The translations under genes and the position numbers were made by a program. Under the pieces are notes generated by a model. That model did not search any database. It saw nothing but the letters and a program-made list of their open reading frames with translations, and had not been told where the DNA came from. A stretch of 64,000 nucleotides of DNA. Origin: Streptomyces klenkii (lineage in GTDB: Bacteria > Actinomycetota > Actinomycetes > Streptomycetales > Streptomycetaceae). Below are positions 31,675 through 39,841 of this stretch, piece after piece. Within the stretch, counting starts at the first letter, position 1, and every line of letters starts with the position of its first letter. Location of the stretch: positions 53,327-117,326 of the forward strand of contig NZ_RBAM01000015.1 of assembly GCF_003626645.1 (NCBI RefSeq), read 5' to 3'.

Positions 31675-31751
31675 GCCCCCGTTCCCCGTACGTATCGCAC
31701 CGCCCCGCTCCACGCACCCCGCGACGGCCCGAGCGCCCAGGAGAGCCCGAC

Positions 31752-34457
31752 ATGGCAACGCGTTCCACTGACCCCGTGACCCTCGCGCCGCACTCCGGCG
31801 ACGTCGTCGTCCTCGGCGGCCCCGCATCGGCCGACCCGGCCGTCCTCGGCGGCAAGGCGGCCCGGCTCGCCGACATGATCGCGGCGGGGCTGCCCGTGCC
31901 GCCCGCGTTCTGCCTCACCACCGGCCTCTTCACGCGCTACCTCGCCGACACGGGCCTGGCCGGGAAGATCGAGGGCGCCGAGGGCGGCGCGGTCCGCGAG
32001 CTGATCCTCGCGACCCGGCTGCCCGCGCCGCTCGCCGACGAGGTCCTCGCCGCGTACGAGCGGCTCGGCCGGCCGCGGGTGGCCGTACGCTCCTCGGCGC
32101 TCAAGGAGGACTCGGCGGCGCGCTCCTTCGCCGGCCAGCACGACACGGTCCTGGACGTGGCGGGCGACGCGGCGCTGCTCGACGCCGTACGGCAGTGCTG
32201 GGCGTCGCTGTGGTCCGCGCGGGCCACCGCCTACCGCGACGGCGACGCGGCCGAGGCGATGGCCGTCGTCGTCCAGGAGATGGTCCACTGCGACGTCAGC
32301 GGCGTGCTGTTCACCGTCGACCCGGTCAGCGCCCGCCCGCACCGCGTGGTCGTCGAGGCCTGCCGGGGGCTGGGCGAGGGCCTGGTGTCCGGGCGGGTCT
32401 CCAGCGACCTGTTCGTCGTCGACGACCGCAGCCTGGAGGTCGCCGAGGAGCGCGTGCGCTACAAGGTGGCCAAGTGGGCGCCGCTGGCTCCCGGGAAGAT
32501 CGGGATGACGAAGGTCGACGCCGCCGAGCGCAGCGTGCCCTGCCTGGGCCACGCCCAGCTCGCCGAGCTGGCGCGGCTCGGCCTGCGGGTGCGCGAGCAC
32601 TACGGCAGCGAGCAGGACGTCGAATGGGGCCTGCGGGACGGGGCGTTCCACCTCTTCCAGACCCGCCCGATCACCACCCGGCCGCTCCCCGACGACGCGG
32701 CGGCGCGCGGCGGGGCGCTCAGCCCGTACGTGGCGCAGCAGCCGGACGCCGTCCAGCAGGGCACCCTGTGGTCCCGCATGGACATCGGGGAGATCTTCGT
32801 CGGGCTGATGACGCCGCTCGGCCTGAGCTTCGCGCGCTACTACCAGGAGAACGTCCACACGGACTGCGCCGCCGCCCTCGGCGTCCGCGACACCGGCGAC
32901 GCCGACCTGCACATGGGCTACTACCAGGGCCACATCTACCTCAACATCTCCTACAGCGCCTACCTGCTGGGCCAGGCCCTGCCGACGCGCGACCAGCGCC
33001 ACTTCACCAAGCGGTTCGTCGGCGAGGACGTCGAGGGCGGCGCGCTCGCCGACTACGAGAACCCGTTCGGGAAGTTCCCCGGCGGCATGGAGGACGTGCT
33101 GTCGACGGCGCACTGGCTGCGCCACACCGCGGCCGAGGCGCTCCGGATGAAGTCCCGGTCGGGCGCGATGGTGACGTCGCGGCTCTACGAGTTCGACCGC
33201 GCCCGGCGGCTGGACCTCACGCGCATGAGCCGCCGCGAGCTGCACGCCGAACTCACCCGCAACCTCGGCTGGTTCCACGACATGCACGTCGGCTACATGC
33301 CGTACTACATCAACGCCTTCGGGTTCTACGGGATCCTCACCGAGCTGTGCCGGATGTGGCTCGGCGCGGAGGGCGAGAACCTCCAGAACCGCATCAAGAC
33401 CGACATGTCCAGCCTGCGGACCGTGGAGTCCGCGAAGGAGATCTGGGCCGTCGCCCAGGCCGCCAAGGACCGGCCCCGCGTCCTGAAGATCATCAATGAC
33501 GAGCCGCTGGAGAACGTCGCGGCGGCGCTGCGCGCGGACGACGAGGGCGCCGCGTTCTGGGAGCGGCACATGGAGCCGTTCCTGCGCGCCAACGGCACCC
33601 GCGGCCACCAGGAGATGGAGCTCACCCACCCGCGGTGGATCGACGACCCCTCGTACATCTTCCAGATGATCCGGCGGTACGCCTCCGACGGCTTCTCCGC
33701 CGACGACATCCTCAAGCGCAGCAGCGGCTACCACGACGACTCGCGCGAGATGCTCAAGAAGCTCTCGCTGCCGCAGCGCAAGGTGATCGAGACGGTCATC
33801 TCGCTGTACGCGCTGTGCAGTGAGCTGCGCGAGACCACCCGCATGTCGATGATCACCTCGATCTGGCTGGTGCGGAACGTGGTGTACGAGGTGGGCCGGC
33901 GGCTGGTGGAGGCGGGTGTCCTGCACTCGCTCGACGAGGTGGCCCACCTGGACTTCGCGGACGTGCGGGCGTATCTGGCCGGCGGGGCCGGTGAGCTGGA
34001 GTCCTTCCCGCGCGAGCGGATCGACGAGGCCAGGCGCCTCCACGAATACCGCAAGCGGCTCCCCGAGCCGCCGCTGACCTTCATCGGCGAGCACGACATC
34101 ACCCAGGCCGTGCGCCCCGCCCCGGGCGGCGCCCGGCTCAGCGGCCTGGGCGCGAGCCCCGGGCGCGTCATCGGCCGCGCCCGCATCGTGGAGGACCTGG
34201 TCTGGCAGGCGGACGAGTTCGAGGCCGGCGAGATCCTCGTGACCCGCTACACCGACGCCTCGTGGACGCCGCTGTTCGCCATCGCGGGCGGCGTCGTCAC
34301 CGACGTCGGCTCGATGCTCTCGCACAGCTCGATCGTCTCCCGCGAGTTCCACGTGCCGTCGGTCGTGAACACCAAGTACGCGACGCAGCGGATCAACACC
34401 GGGGACATGGTGATGGTCGACGGGGACACGGGGGTGGTGGAGGTAGTCGAAGGCTGA
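31752..34457 (+). CDS. redH: RedH: PEP-synthase-like tripyrrole condensing enzyme
   Basis: A 901-residue ATP-dependent enzyme related to PEP synthase and pyruvate phosphate dikinase. It condenses 4-methoxy-2,2'-bipyrrole-5-carbaldehyde with the 2-alkylpyrrole to form the tripyrrole chromophore. The ATP-grasp-like PPDK N-terminal domain (~20-330) has LGGKAARLADMIAAGLPVPP and VRSSALKEDSAARSFAGQHD; the mobile phosphohistidine domain is at the C-terminus with His858 in MLSHSSIVSREFHVPSVV. The central ~430 residues are specific to this subfamily and lack the PEP/pyruvate TIM barrel. AGGAGA eight bases before the ATG supports the start. Confidence 0.93.
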   Translation: MATRSTDPVTLAPHSGDVVVLGGPASADPAVLGGKAARLADMIAAGLPVPPAFCLTTGLFTRYLADTGLAGKIEGAEGGAVRELILATRLPAPLADEVLAAYERLGRPRVAVRSSALKEDSAARSFAGQHDTVLDVAGDAALLDAVRQCWASLWSARATAYRDGDAAEAMAVVVQEMVHCDVSGVLFTVDPVSARPHRVVVEACRGLGEGLVSGRVSSDLFVVDDRSLEVAEERVRYKVAKWAPLAPGKIGMTKVDAAERSVPCLGHAQLAELARLGLRVREHYGSEQDVEWGLRDGAFHLFQTRPITTRPLPDDAAARGGALSPYVAQQPDAVQQGTLWSRMDIGEIFVGLMTPLGLSFARYYQENVHTDCAAALGVRDTGDADLHMGYYQGHIYLNISYSAYLLGQALPTRDQRHFTKRFVGEDVEGGALADYENPFGKFPGGMEDVLSTAHWLRHTAAEALRMKSRSGAMVTSRLYEFDRARRLDLTRMSRRELHAELTRNLGWFHDMHVGYMPYYINAFGFYGILTELCRMWLGAEGENLQNRIKTDMSSLRTVESAKEIWAVAQAAKDRPRVLKIINDEPLENVAAALRADDEGAAFWERHMEPFLRANGTRGHQEMELTHPRWIDDPSYIFQMIRRYASDGFSADDILKRSSGYHDDSREMLKKLSLPQRKVIETVISLYALCSELRETTRMSMITSIWLVRNVVYEVGRRLVEAGVLHSLDEVAHLDFADVRAYLAGGAGELESFPRERIDEARRLHEYRKRLPEPPLTFIGEHDITQAVRPAPGGARLSGLGASPGRVIGRARIVEDLVWQADEFEAGEILVTRYTDASWTPLFAIAGGVVTDVGSMLSHSSIVSREFHVPSVVNTKYATQRINTGDMVMVDGDTGVVEVVEG

Positions 34458-34493
34458 TCACCGTCAGCGCAACCCACCGAGGAGGAACGAAAG

Positions 34494-35690
34494 ATGATCC
34501 CCAACCAGTGGTATCCGATACTCCCGGCCGAGGAGGTGCGGAACGACAAGCCCACGGGCGTCCGCCGGATGGGCCAGGAGCTGGTCCTGTGGCGCGACCT
34601 CGACGGCAACCTGGTCTGCCAGGGCGCGCGCTGCCCCCACAAGGGCGCGAACCTCGCCGACGGCCGGATGAAGGGCAACTCGGTCGAGTGCCCGTACCAC
34701 GGCTTCCGCTACGGCCCCGACGGCGGCTGCAAGGCCATACCCTCGCTCGGGTCGGGGGCCCGAATACCCGGCTCGCTCCGGGTGCCCGTGCACCCGGTGC
34801 GAGAAGCCCACGGCCTGGTGTGGCTGTGGTGGGGCGAGGAGCGCGCCGGACTGCCGGACATCCAGGCGGCTCCGGAAGTGGCGGACAACCCGAAGGTCCA
34901 CTCGACCACACACTGGACCCGCCCGGTCCACTACACCCGCTACATCGAAAGCCTGCTCGAGTTCTACCACATCACGTACGTGCACCGTGATCACTGGTTC
35001 AACTACATCGACTACCTGTTCCTCTACGGGACCCCGCGCAAGCTGGGCCTCGACGGCAAGGAGCGCTACCTGGCGGCGACGAAGATCGTCAACCACCACT
35101 TGGAGACGGACACCGAACGGCAGACGCTCCGCTACTCCTTCGACCACCAGGACGAGGCCGACCCGAAGAACACGACGCACTACGTCATCACGTTCACCTT
35201 CCCGTGCCAGGTGCACGTCCAGACCGAGCAGTTCGAGGCGACGTCGTGGCTGGTGCCCGTCGACGACGGGCACACGGAGCACATCCTGCGCTGGTACGAG
35301 TACCCGGCGTTCAAACCGCTGCTCCGCTCGGAGAAGCTGCGCCGCATCCTGCCCTGGATGTCCCTGTACATGGAGAAGTGGATCCAGGACGTCCAGGACG
35401 TCCGCATCATGGAACGCCAGGAGCCGAAGATCAGCGAGGGCGGCGTCAGCAAGTTCACTCCGGTCGACGAACTCAACGCCAAGTACTTGGCGATGCGGTC
35501 GCGCCTGATCCAGGAGGCGGCGGCTGAGAAAGAGGCGAAGGCTGCGGAGACGGCGGCAGATCCGGCGTCGGCCGCCGAGGTAACGGAACCCGCGGGGAAA
35601 CACCCGGCACCGGCGAACGGCCGGAGGACGCCGAAGGCGCCCGCGAACGGCGAGGGCCTTTCGGCGGTACGGGCGAGCGGGGCGCGCTGA
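34494..35690 (+). CDS. redG: RedG: Rieske oxygenase-like oxidative cyclase
   Basis: A 398-residue Rieske non-haem iron protein. The [2Fe-2S] ligands are Cys47/His49 and Cys66/His69 (RCPHKG and CPYHGF). The mononuclear iron histidines are probably in EFYHITYVHRDHW. In S. coelicolor RedG carbocyclises undecylprodigiosin to streptorubin B; related enzymes make other ring sizes, so a cyclic prodiginine is likely here but the ring size cannot be read. The last ~60 residues are Ala/Glu/Pro rich and outside the catalytic core. GAGGAGG lies upstream. It ends the rightward unit. Confidence 0.93.
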   Translation: MIPNQWYPILPAEEVRNDKPTGVRRMGQELVLWRDLDGNLVCQGARCPHKGANLADGRMKGNSVECPYHGFRYGPDGGCKAIPSLGSGARIPGSLRVPVHPVREAHGLVWLWWGEERAGLPDIQAAPEVADNPKVHSTTHWTRPVHYTRYIESLLEFYHITYVHRDHWFNYIDYLFLYGTPRKLGLDGKERYLAATKIVNHHLETDTERQTLRYSFDHQDEADPKNTTHYVITFTFPCQVHVQTEQFEATSWLVPVDDGHTEHILRWYEYPAFKPLLRSEKLRRILPWMSLYMEKWIQDVQDVRIMERQEPKISEGGVSKFTPVDELNAKYLAMRSRLIQEAAAEKEAKAAETAADPASAAEVTEPAGKHPAPANGRRTPKAPANGEGLSAVRASGAR

Positions 35691-35696
35691 ACCAAC

Positions 35697-35889
35697 GTGA
35701 GGCCCGGCCTCACGGGTTCCGGTAACGGCACCGGGGAACCGGCCCGCCGGATGGTGCTGGATGGCTGTGAAGCCCGGCCTCACAGACCCCGCTGCCGCGA
35801 CGAACGGCGCCGGGCGACGCGCACTACCAGGGGGCTCCGACAGTATCGGGGAGCCGGGGGCCCTGACGCGTGGTGAGGCCCGGCCTCAC
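35697..35889. repeat. Three copies of a 17-bp palindrome after redG
   Basis: GTGAGGCCCGGCCTCAC occurs at 35697-35713 and 35873-35889, and with one change (GTGAAGCC...) at 35767-35783. Each has 8-bp arms around a central C. The three sit 70 and 106 bp apart in the 333-bp spacer between the convergent redG and MFS genes, where no ORF is credible. They are not followed by T-runs. They could be protein-binding sites or REP-like elements. Confidence 0.8.
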
Positions 35890-35978
35890 CAATCCCGCCG
35901 CAGCGGCGCTCAGCCCCTGCGGCGCAGGCCGGCGGTGCCGAACCCCGCCGAACCCGCCCGGGCGCCGCCCGGAAAGCG

Positions 35979-36006
35979 AAAACCCCGGCTCGGGAGCCGG
36001 GGTTTT
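35979..36006. terminator. Bidirectional intrinsic terminator redG/MFS
   Basis: A perfect 12-bp stem (AAAACCCCGGCT / AGCCGGGGTTTT) with loop CGGG, giving four T residues in each direction. It lies between the convergent ends of redG and the MFS gene and marks the right boundary of the red transcription unit. Confidence 0.9.
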
Positions 36007-36023
36007 CCGCCGTCGGGCGGCCG

Positions 36024-37493
36024 TCAGCCGTGAGCCCGGACCGGGGCCTCCGCAGCCGTCGCGTCAACCGCGGCCGAAGCCGCCGCTTCGGCCGCGACCG
36101 GCTTCGGGATGAGGAAGGACGTCGCCAGGGCGGCAGCCAGGATGACGACACCCGCGATCATCCCGGCGGTGTACCCCGTGGCGGACGCCGCGTCGTCCGC
36201 GGGCTGGACCGCGGTCTTCACCGCGTACAGGACGGCGAAGCTGAGGCCGGCGCCCAGGTTGAAGGCGCCCGCGTTGAGGCCGGGGAGGAAGCCCGGGTTC
36301 TCGCGCGGGGAGAGGACGATGCCGAGGCCGTTGAGGACGATGTTCGCCACGCCCGCGTAGGTGATGCCGACGAGGAGCGACGCCACCAGCAGCAGGGCCT
36401 TCGAGTGGGCGGGGATCGTCAGGATCATCAGGACGACCGACACCGCGGAGCCGACGAGGCCGATGCGCAGGACGCGGCCGTAGCCGTACGTGGCGGCGAG
36501 GCGGCCGGCGACGGGGCCCATGGCGAGACCGGCGAGGGCGTACGGCGTCAGCGTCCACCAGGCGGACCCCTCGGCGCCCATGCCGAGACCGGCGTCGGCG
36601 TCCTGGGCGAAGGCCGGGATGAGGCCGTTCATGACGGCGAAGACGCCGGTCATGGTGAGGGTGGTGGTGAGCAGGGTGGCCCAGGTCGAGCGCCGGCGCA
36701 GGTGGTGCGTGGCGACGAGCGGGTGCGCCGAGCGGCCTTCGGTCCGCCAGAACAGCGCGAACGCGGCGGCGGAGACGACGGCCAGGACGGCGATGAGGCC
36801 CCAGTTCGCGGCGCCGAGCTTGCCGGCCTCGTTGAGGGCGACGAGCAGCGAACCCACGGACACCACGAGGAGGCCGACGCCCGGCCAGTCCATGCGGTCC
36901 GCGCCGGGGACCTTGGACTCGGGGGTCATGAACGCGGCGAGGGCGGCCGCGAGGACGGCGACGACGGCCATGACCCAGAACACGGACTGGAAGCCGTGCT
37001 CGTCGGCGAGGAACCCGCCGGCGAGGGAGTCGACGCCGGCGATGCCGCCGTTGACCGCGGTGATCACGCCGAGCAGGGTGCCGTACCGCTTGGGCTCGGT
37101 CACCTCCTGCCGCAGCATGATCAGGCACAGCGGGACGACCGGGCCGGAGAAGCCCTGGACGATCCGCCCGGCGAACAGCATGGGCACGCTCGTCGCGAGC
37201 GCCGCGATCACGCAGCCGACGGCCATGAGGGCGAGCATGCCCACCAGGACCTTGCGGCGCCCGATGACGTCACCGAGCCGCGGCAGGAAGAGCGAGAAGA
37301 GGGCCGCCGACGTGAAGAACGCGGTCTGCGTGAGCCCGATCTCGGCGGAGCTCGCACCGAGGCTGTCCTCGATGCTCTTCAGCGCGGGGCTGAGCATGCT
37401 CGCGTTGAGCTGGAAGGCGATGCAGGCGGTCAGGAGTGCGGTGACCAGCACGCCCACGCGGGCAGGGCGGTGGTCGGTAAGAGAAACGTTCAT
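36024..37493 (-). CDS. MFS drug exporter (DHA2-like)
   Basis: A 489-residue major facilitator with about fourteen predicted transmembrane helices, fitting the DHA2 drug:proton antiporter branch. The A-like loop motif is LPRLGDVIGRRKVLVG between helices 2 and 3, and RIVQGFSGPVVPLCLIM lies in helix 4. The C-terminus is Ala/Glu rich. ATG 37493 is taken, but GTG 37541 in the same frame is also possible, because it overlaps the stop of an upstream 65-codon ORF in GTGA. Position at the cluster edge and a leader with two terminator-like hairpins suggest an inducible exporter, perhaps for the red pigment. Confidence 0.85.
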   Translation of the reverse strand: MNVSLTDHRPARVGVLVTALLTACIAFQLNASMLSPALKSIEDSLGASSAEIGLTQTAFFTSAALFSLFLPRLGDVIGRRKVLVGMLALMAVGCVIAALATSVPMLFAGRIVQGFSGPVVPLCLIMLRQEVTEPKRYGTLLGVITAVNGGIAGVDSLAGGFLADEHGFQSVFWVMAVVAVLAAALAAFMTPESKVPGADRMDWPGVGLLVVSVGSLLVALNEAGKLGAANWGLIAVLAVVSAAAFALFWRTEGRSAHPLVATHHLRRRSTWATLLTTTLTMTGVFAVMNGLIPAFAQDADAGLGMGAEGSAWWTLTPYALAGLAMGPVAGRLAATYGYGRVLRIGLVGSAVSVVLMILTIPAHSKALLLVASLLVGITYAGVANIVLNGLGIVLSPRENPGFLPGLNAGAFNLGAGLSFAVLYAVKTAVQPADDAASATGYTAGMIAGVVILAAALATSFLIPKPVAAEAAASAAVDATAAEAPVRAHG

Positions 37494-37537
37494 GCCTCGA
37501 CGCAGGGGGTGGGGGGCAGGGGTGGGGGTGCTCGACG

Positions 37538-37735
37538 TCACAGCGGCGACGCTGCGCGCACACAGAAAAACCCCGCTCGACGGGGGAATCCGGAAATGCC
37601 CGGAGGAGCGCTTCCGCGCCGCCCGGACACCGGTCCCACAGGCCCATGACCTGGAGGAAAACCCCGTCGAAGGGGTTCGCTGTTCCCTTCATGGTACCCG
37701 GGATTTTCCGGTCGCTTCCGGGATCCTTCAGTCAC
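37538..37735 (-). promoter_or_regulatory. MFS leader with two terminator-like hairpins and a leader ORF
   Basis: On the minus strand an ORF of 65 codons (GTG 37735) ends at TGA 37538, overlapping the GTG at 37541 that is in frame with the exporter. Two hairpins lie inside it: AACCCC-TTCGAC-GGGGTT followed by TT (37660-37677) and CCCCG-TCGAG-CGGGG followed by five T (37585 down to 37566). Both are oriented to stop transcription before the exporter. The layout suits attenuation governed by ribosome position. No strong ribosome site precedes GTG 37735, so real translation of the ORF is uncertain. Confidence 0.5.
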
Positions 37736-38107
37736 TATCCGTCATGCACCGTTCACACACATTCCGCGCCCGGGGCGTGATCTGCGTGCCGGACCGGGCC
37801 GCCGGACCCGTCCGAGGGCGGGCAGCAGGGCAGGCAACCTGGCGGCTGTATTTGACATGTAACTCCGTGTCGGCACGAAATGCGCTGCTCACCGCGGCTG
37901 CCGCCGGGCCGGCGCACGTCAGCGGTGCGCCTTGCGGCGCTCCGTCCGCCCACTCCGCACCTCCGAGGTTCCCGTGCTCACCCACCCGCTCGGATTCCCC
38001 GACCGGCCACCCGCCTCGACGCCCCGTCAGAACGTTCCGGAATTCCCTGTTCCAGCGGGTGGGCGGGGCAGCTCGTGAGCGCCGGGAGAACGGGGAGGGT
38101 TCCTGCG
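37736..38107. promoter_or_regulatory. Divergent spacer, MFS leader to type VII locus
   Basis: No credible gene in 372 bp. The only promoter-like element I see is TTGACA at 37852-37857 on the plus strand, with a poor -10 about 17 bases on (ACGAAA). It could drive the secretion locus. GATAGTG near 37735-37740 on the minus strand is a weak candidate -10 for the exporter leader. Confidence 0.3.
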
Positions 38108-39841
38108 GTGCTCGCGCTGCCCATGCCCGACCAGAAGTCGTCCTTCATCCTCACCGGCATGGCCGTCGTCCTGGTGCTGCTCCTCTGGTGGCTGCTCCGG
38201 GCGGTCGCGCGGCAGGGCGGTGTCCGGCGGGCCTGCCGCCGGGCGGCCTGGGAGCTCCGGGTGACCCGGCGGGCCTTCGCCGCGCCGTTCCGGGCCCGCG
38301 GTCTGCACCGCCGCCGGGTCCGCACGCTGACGGCGTTCCTCGCCGATCCGGCCGTTCCCGCCCTGGTGGACCACGCGCTCACCGGTGCGGAGCGGGCGGC
38401 CGGTGAGGGCTGTCGCACGCCGGCGGCCGCGGTGAGCGCCGACCGGCGGCGGGTCGCGGTCGTCGTGGCCGGGCGCAGTCCCCGCGCGGCGGCGGCGCCC
38501 TGGCGGGACGCCCGCGACGAGCCGGGCGACTGGACGTGGTCGGCCGGGGCCGCCGCGGTCGCGGCCGGTGCGGAGGCGCTGCCCGCGCGGCGGACACTGC
38601 CGCTCGTCGTCGGCGTCGACCGGCTCTCGGGCGCGACGGTCGTCGCCGACTGGATGTGCGGGCCGCCCGCCGTGAGCCTGGAAGGCGACGTCCGGGTGGC
38701 CCGCAGCGTCCTCCAGGCGCTGGCGGCGCAGCTCGACCTGCTCGCCGGAGGGCCCGTGGTGCGGGTCGCCCGCGGGGTGCATCCCCGCTACCCCGGCCGG
38801 GAGCTCGACCGGATCCTCGACGAGCTGGAGGCCGACGCCGACGGTGCCGGTGCCGACGGTGCGGGTCTGCCGGTGGTGCTGGTGTGCTGGGCCCCGACGC
38901 CCGGCCAGCGGGAGCGGCTCGCCGCGCTCTGCGCATCGGGGCGGGTCCGTGCCCTGGTCGGCGGACGGCTGGCGGGGCACTGCTGGACCCTCCACGCCGA
39001 GCCGGGCGGGCGGCTGCTCGCGCCGGGCGCCGGTATCGACGTGGAGTCCGCCGCGCTGAGCAGGGCGGTGGGATCCGCTGTCAAGAGGTTCCGCCGCCGC
39101 GGGACCGGCTGGTGGACCGCCCGCGACGGGCAGGTTCCGCCCGCAGGCGACGGGGGCGGCCCAGTCGTACGCGGCCCCGGCCCGGTGGAAGAGGCCGGGC
39201 CCGCTGACGTGTCCGCGTCCCGGACTGCCGGCACCGCACCGCCCGCCCAGGAGCCGAACACGGCCCCTCTCCCGGACCCCGGTTCCCCGCTTCCGCCGGC
39301 GACGACGACTGAGCCCGCGCACGGCATAGCCGAGGCGACCATCCCCGCGCCCCCGGGCGCCGCCTCCCTGCCCGGGGGAGGTTCCACCGCCCCGGCGGCG
39401 GCATCCGCGCCCGCACCCGACACAGCCGGAACGACCGGCCCGGCCACCGCGCCTCTCGCCGGGAACGGTCCCGCCGTCCCCCCGGCCGCGACCACCCCCG
39501 CGCCCCCGGCCACCGCTCCCCTGCCCGGGGCTGCTCCCGCGCCCCGGGCGGCGGCTGCGTCCGCGCCCCCGGCCGCCACGGCCTCCGCACCCGCGGCCCC
39601 GGTGCCCCCCGCGCCCACGCCGCCGGACCCGGCACCCGGGCCGTACGCGGGCGACTTCGCCGAGCCCGAGACCGCGGCCGGCACCAGCACCGGCACCGCC
39701 CCCGCCGAGCAGCCCCCCGCCCCGCCCGGGGCGGTCTGGCTGGAGCCGGAGCCCGAGCCCGGTTCCGGGGCCGGCTCCCGTCCCGCCCCCGGCGTCTCCG
39801 CCTCCCGCACGCACCCGGATCGGACCCCCGAACACCCATGA
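38108..39841 (+). CDS. Type VII locus membrane protein with Pro/Ala-rich tail
   Basis: A 577-residue protein. One transmembrane helix lies near the N-terminus (ILTGMAVVLVLLLWWLL, ~residues 19-35), then a folded cytosolic or exported domain of ~300 residues (strands such as RVAVVVAGRSP, LPLVVGVDRL, VVLVCWAPTPGQ), then ~190 residues of Pro/Ala/Thr-rich low complexity. I do not recognise a named family. The GTG start has GGGGAGGG eight bases upstream; ATG 38123 is an alternative. Its stop overlaps the ATG of the EccC-like ATPase in ATGA, so it is very likely a component of the same apparatus, perhaps in the role of EssB/EccB. Confidence 0.65.
   Translation: MLALPMPDQKSSFILTGMAVVLVLLLWWLLRAVARQGGVRRACRRAAWELRVTRRAFAAPFRARGLHRRRVRTLTAFLADPAVPALVDHALTGAERAAGEGCRTPAAAVSADRRRVAVVVAGRSPRAAAAPWRDARDEPGDWTWSAGAAAVAAGAEALPARRTLPLVVGVDRLSGATVVADWMCGPPAVSLEGDVRVARSVLQALAAQLDLLAGGPVVRVARGVHPRYPGRELDRILDELEADADGAGADGAGLPVVLVCWAPTPGQRERLAALCASGRVRALVGGRLAGHCWTLHAEPGGRLLAPGAGIDVESAALSRAVGSAVKRFRRRGTGWWTARDGQVPPAGDGGGPVVRGPGPVEEAGPADVSASRTAGTAPPAQEPNTAPLPDPGSPLPPATTTEPAHGIAEATIPAPPGAASLPGGGSTAPAAASAPAPDTAGTTGPATAPLAGNGPAVPPAATTPAPPATAPLPGAAPAPRAAAASAPPAATASAPAAPVPPAPTPPDPAPGPYAGDFAEPETAAGTSTGTAPAEQPPAPPGAVWLEPEPEPGSGAGSRPAPGVSASRTHPDRTPEHP

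Noticed and set aside
31752..34457. Reading redH as a housekeeping PEP synthase
   Set aside because: It lacks the PEP/pyruvate TIM-barrel domain order of true PEP synthases and sits between redI and redG in the conserved order.
37270..37692. A 140-codon minus-strand ORF covering the MFS leader
   Set aside because: It runs 220 bases into the exporter gene in another frame and turns Arg/Pro-rich there. The 65-codon ORF ending in GTGA is the better leader candidate.
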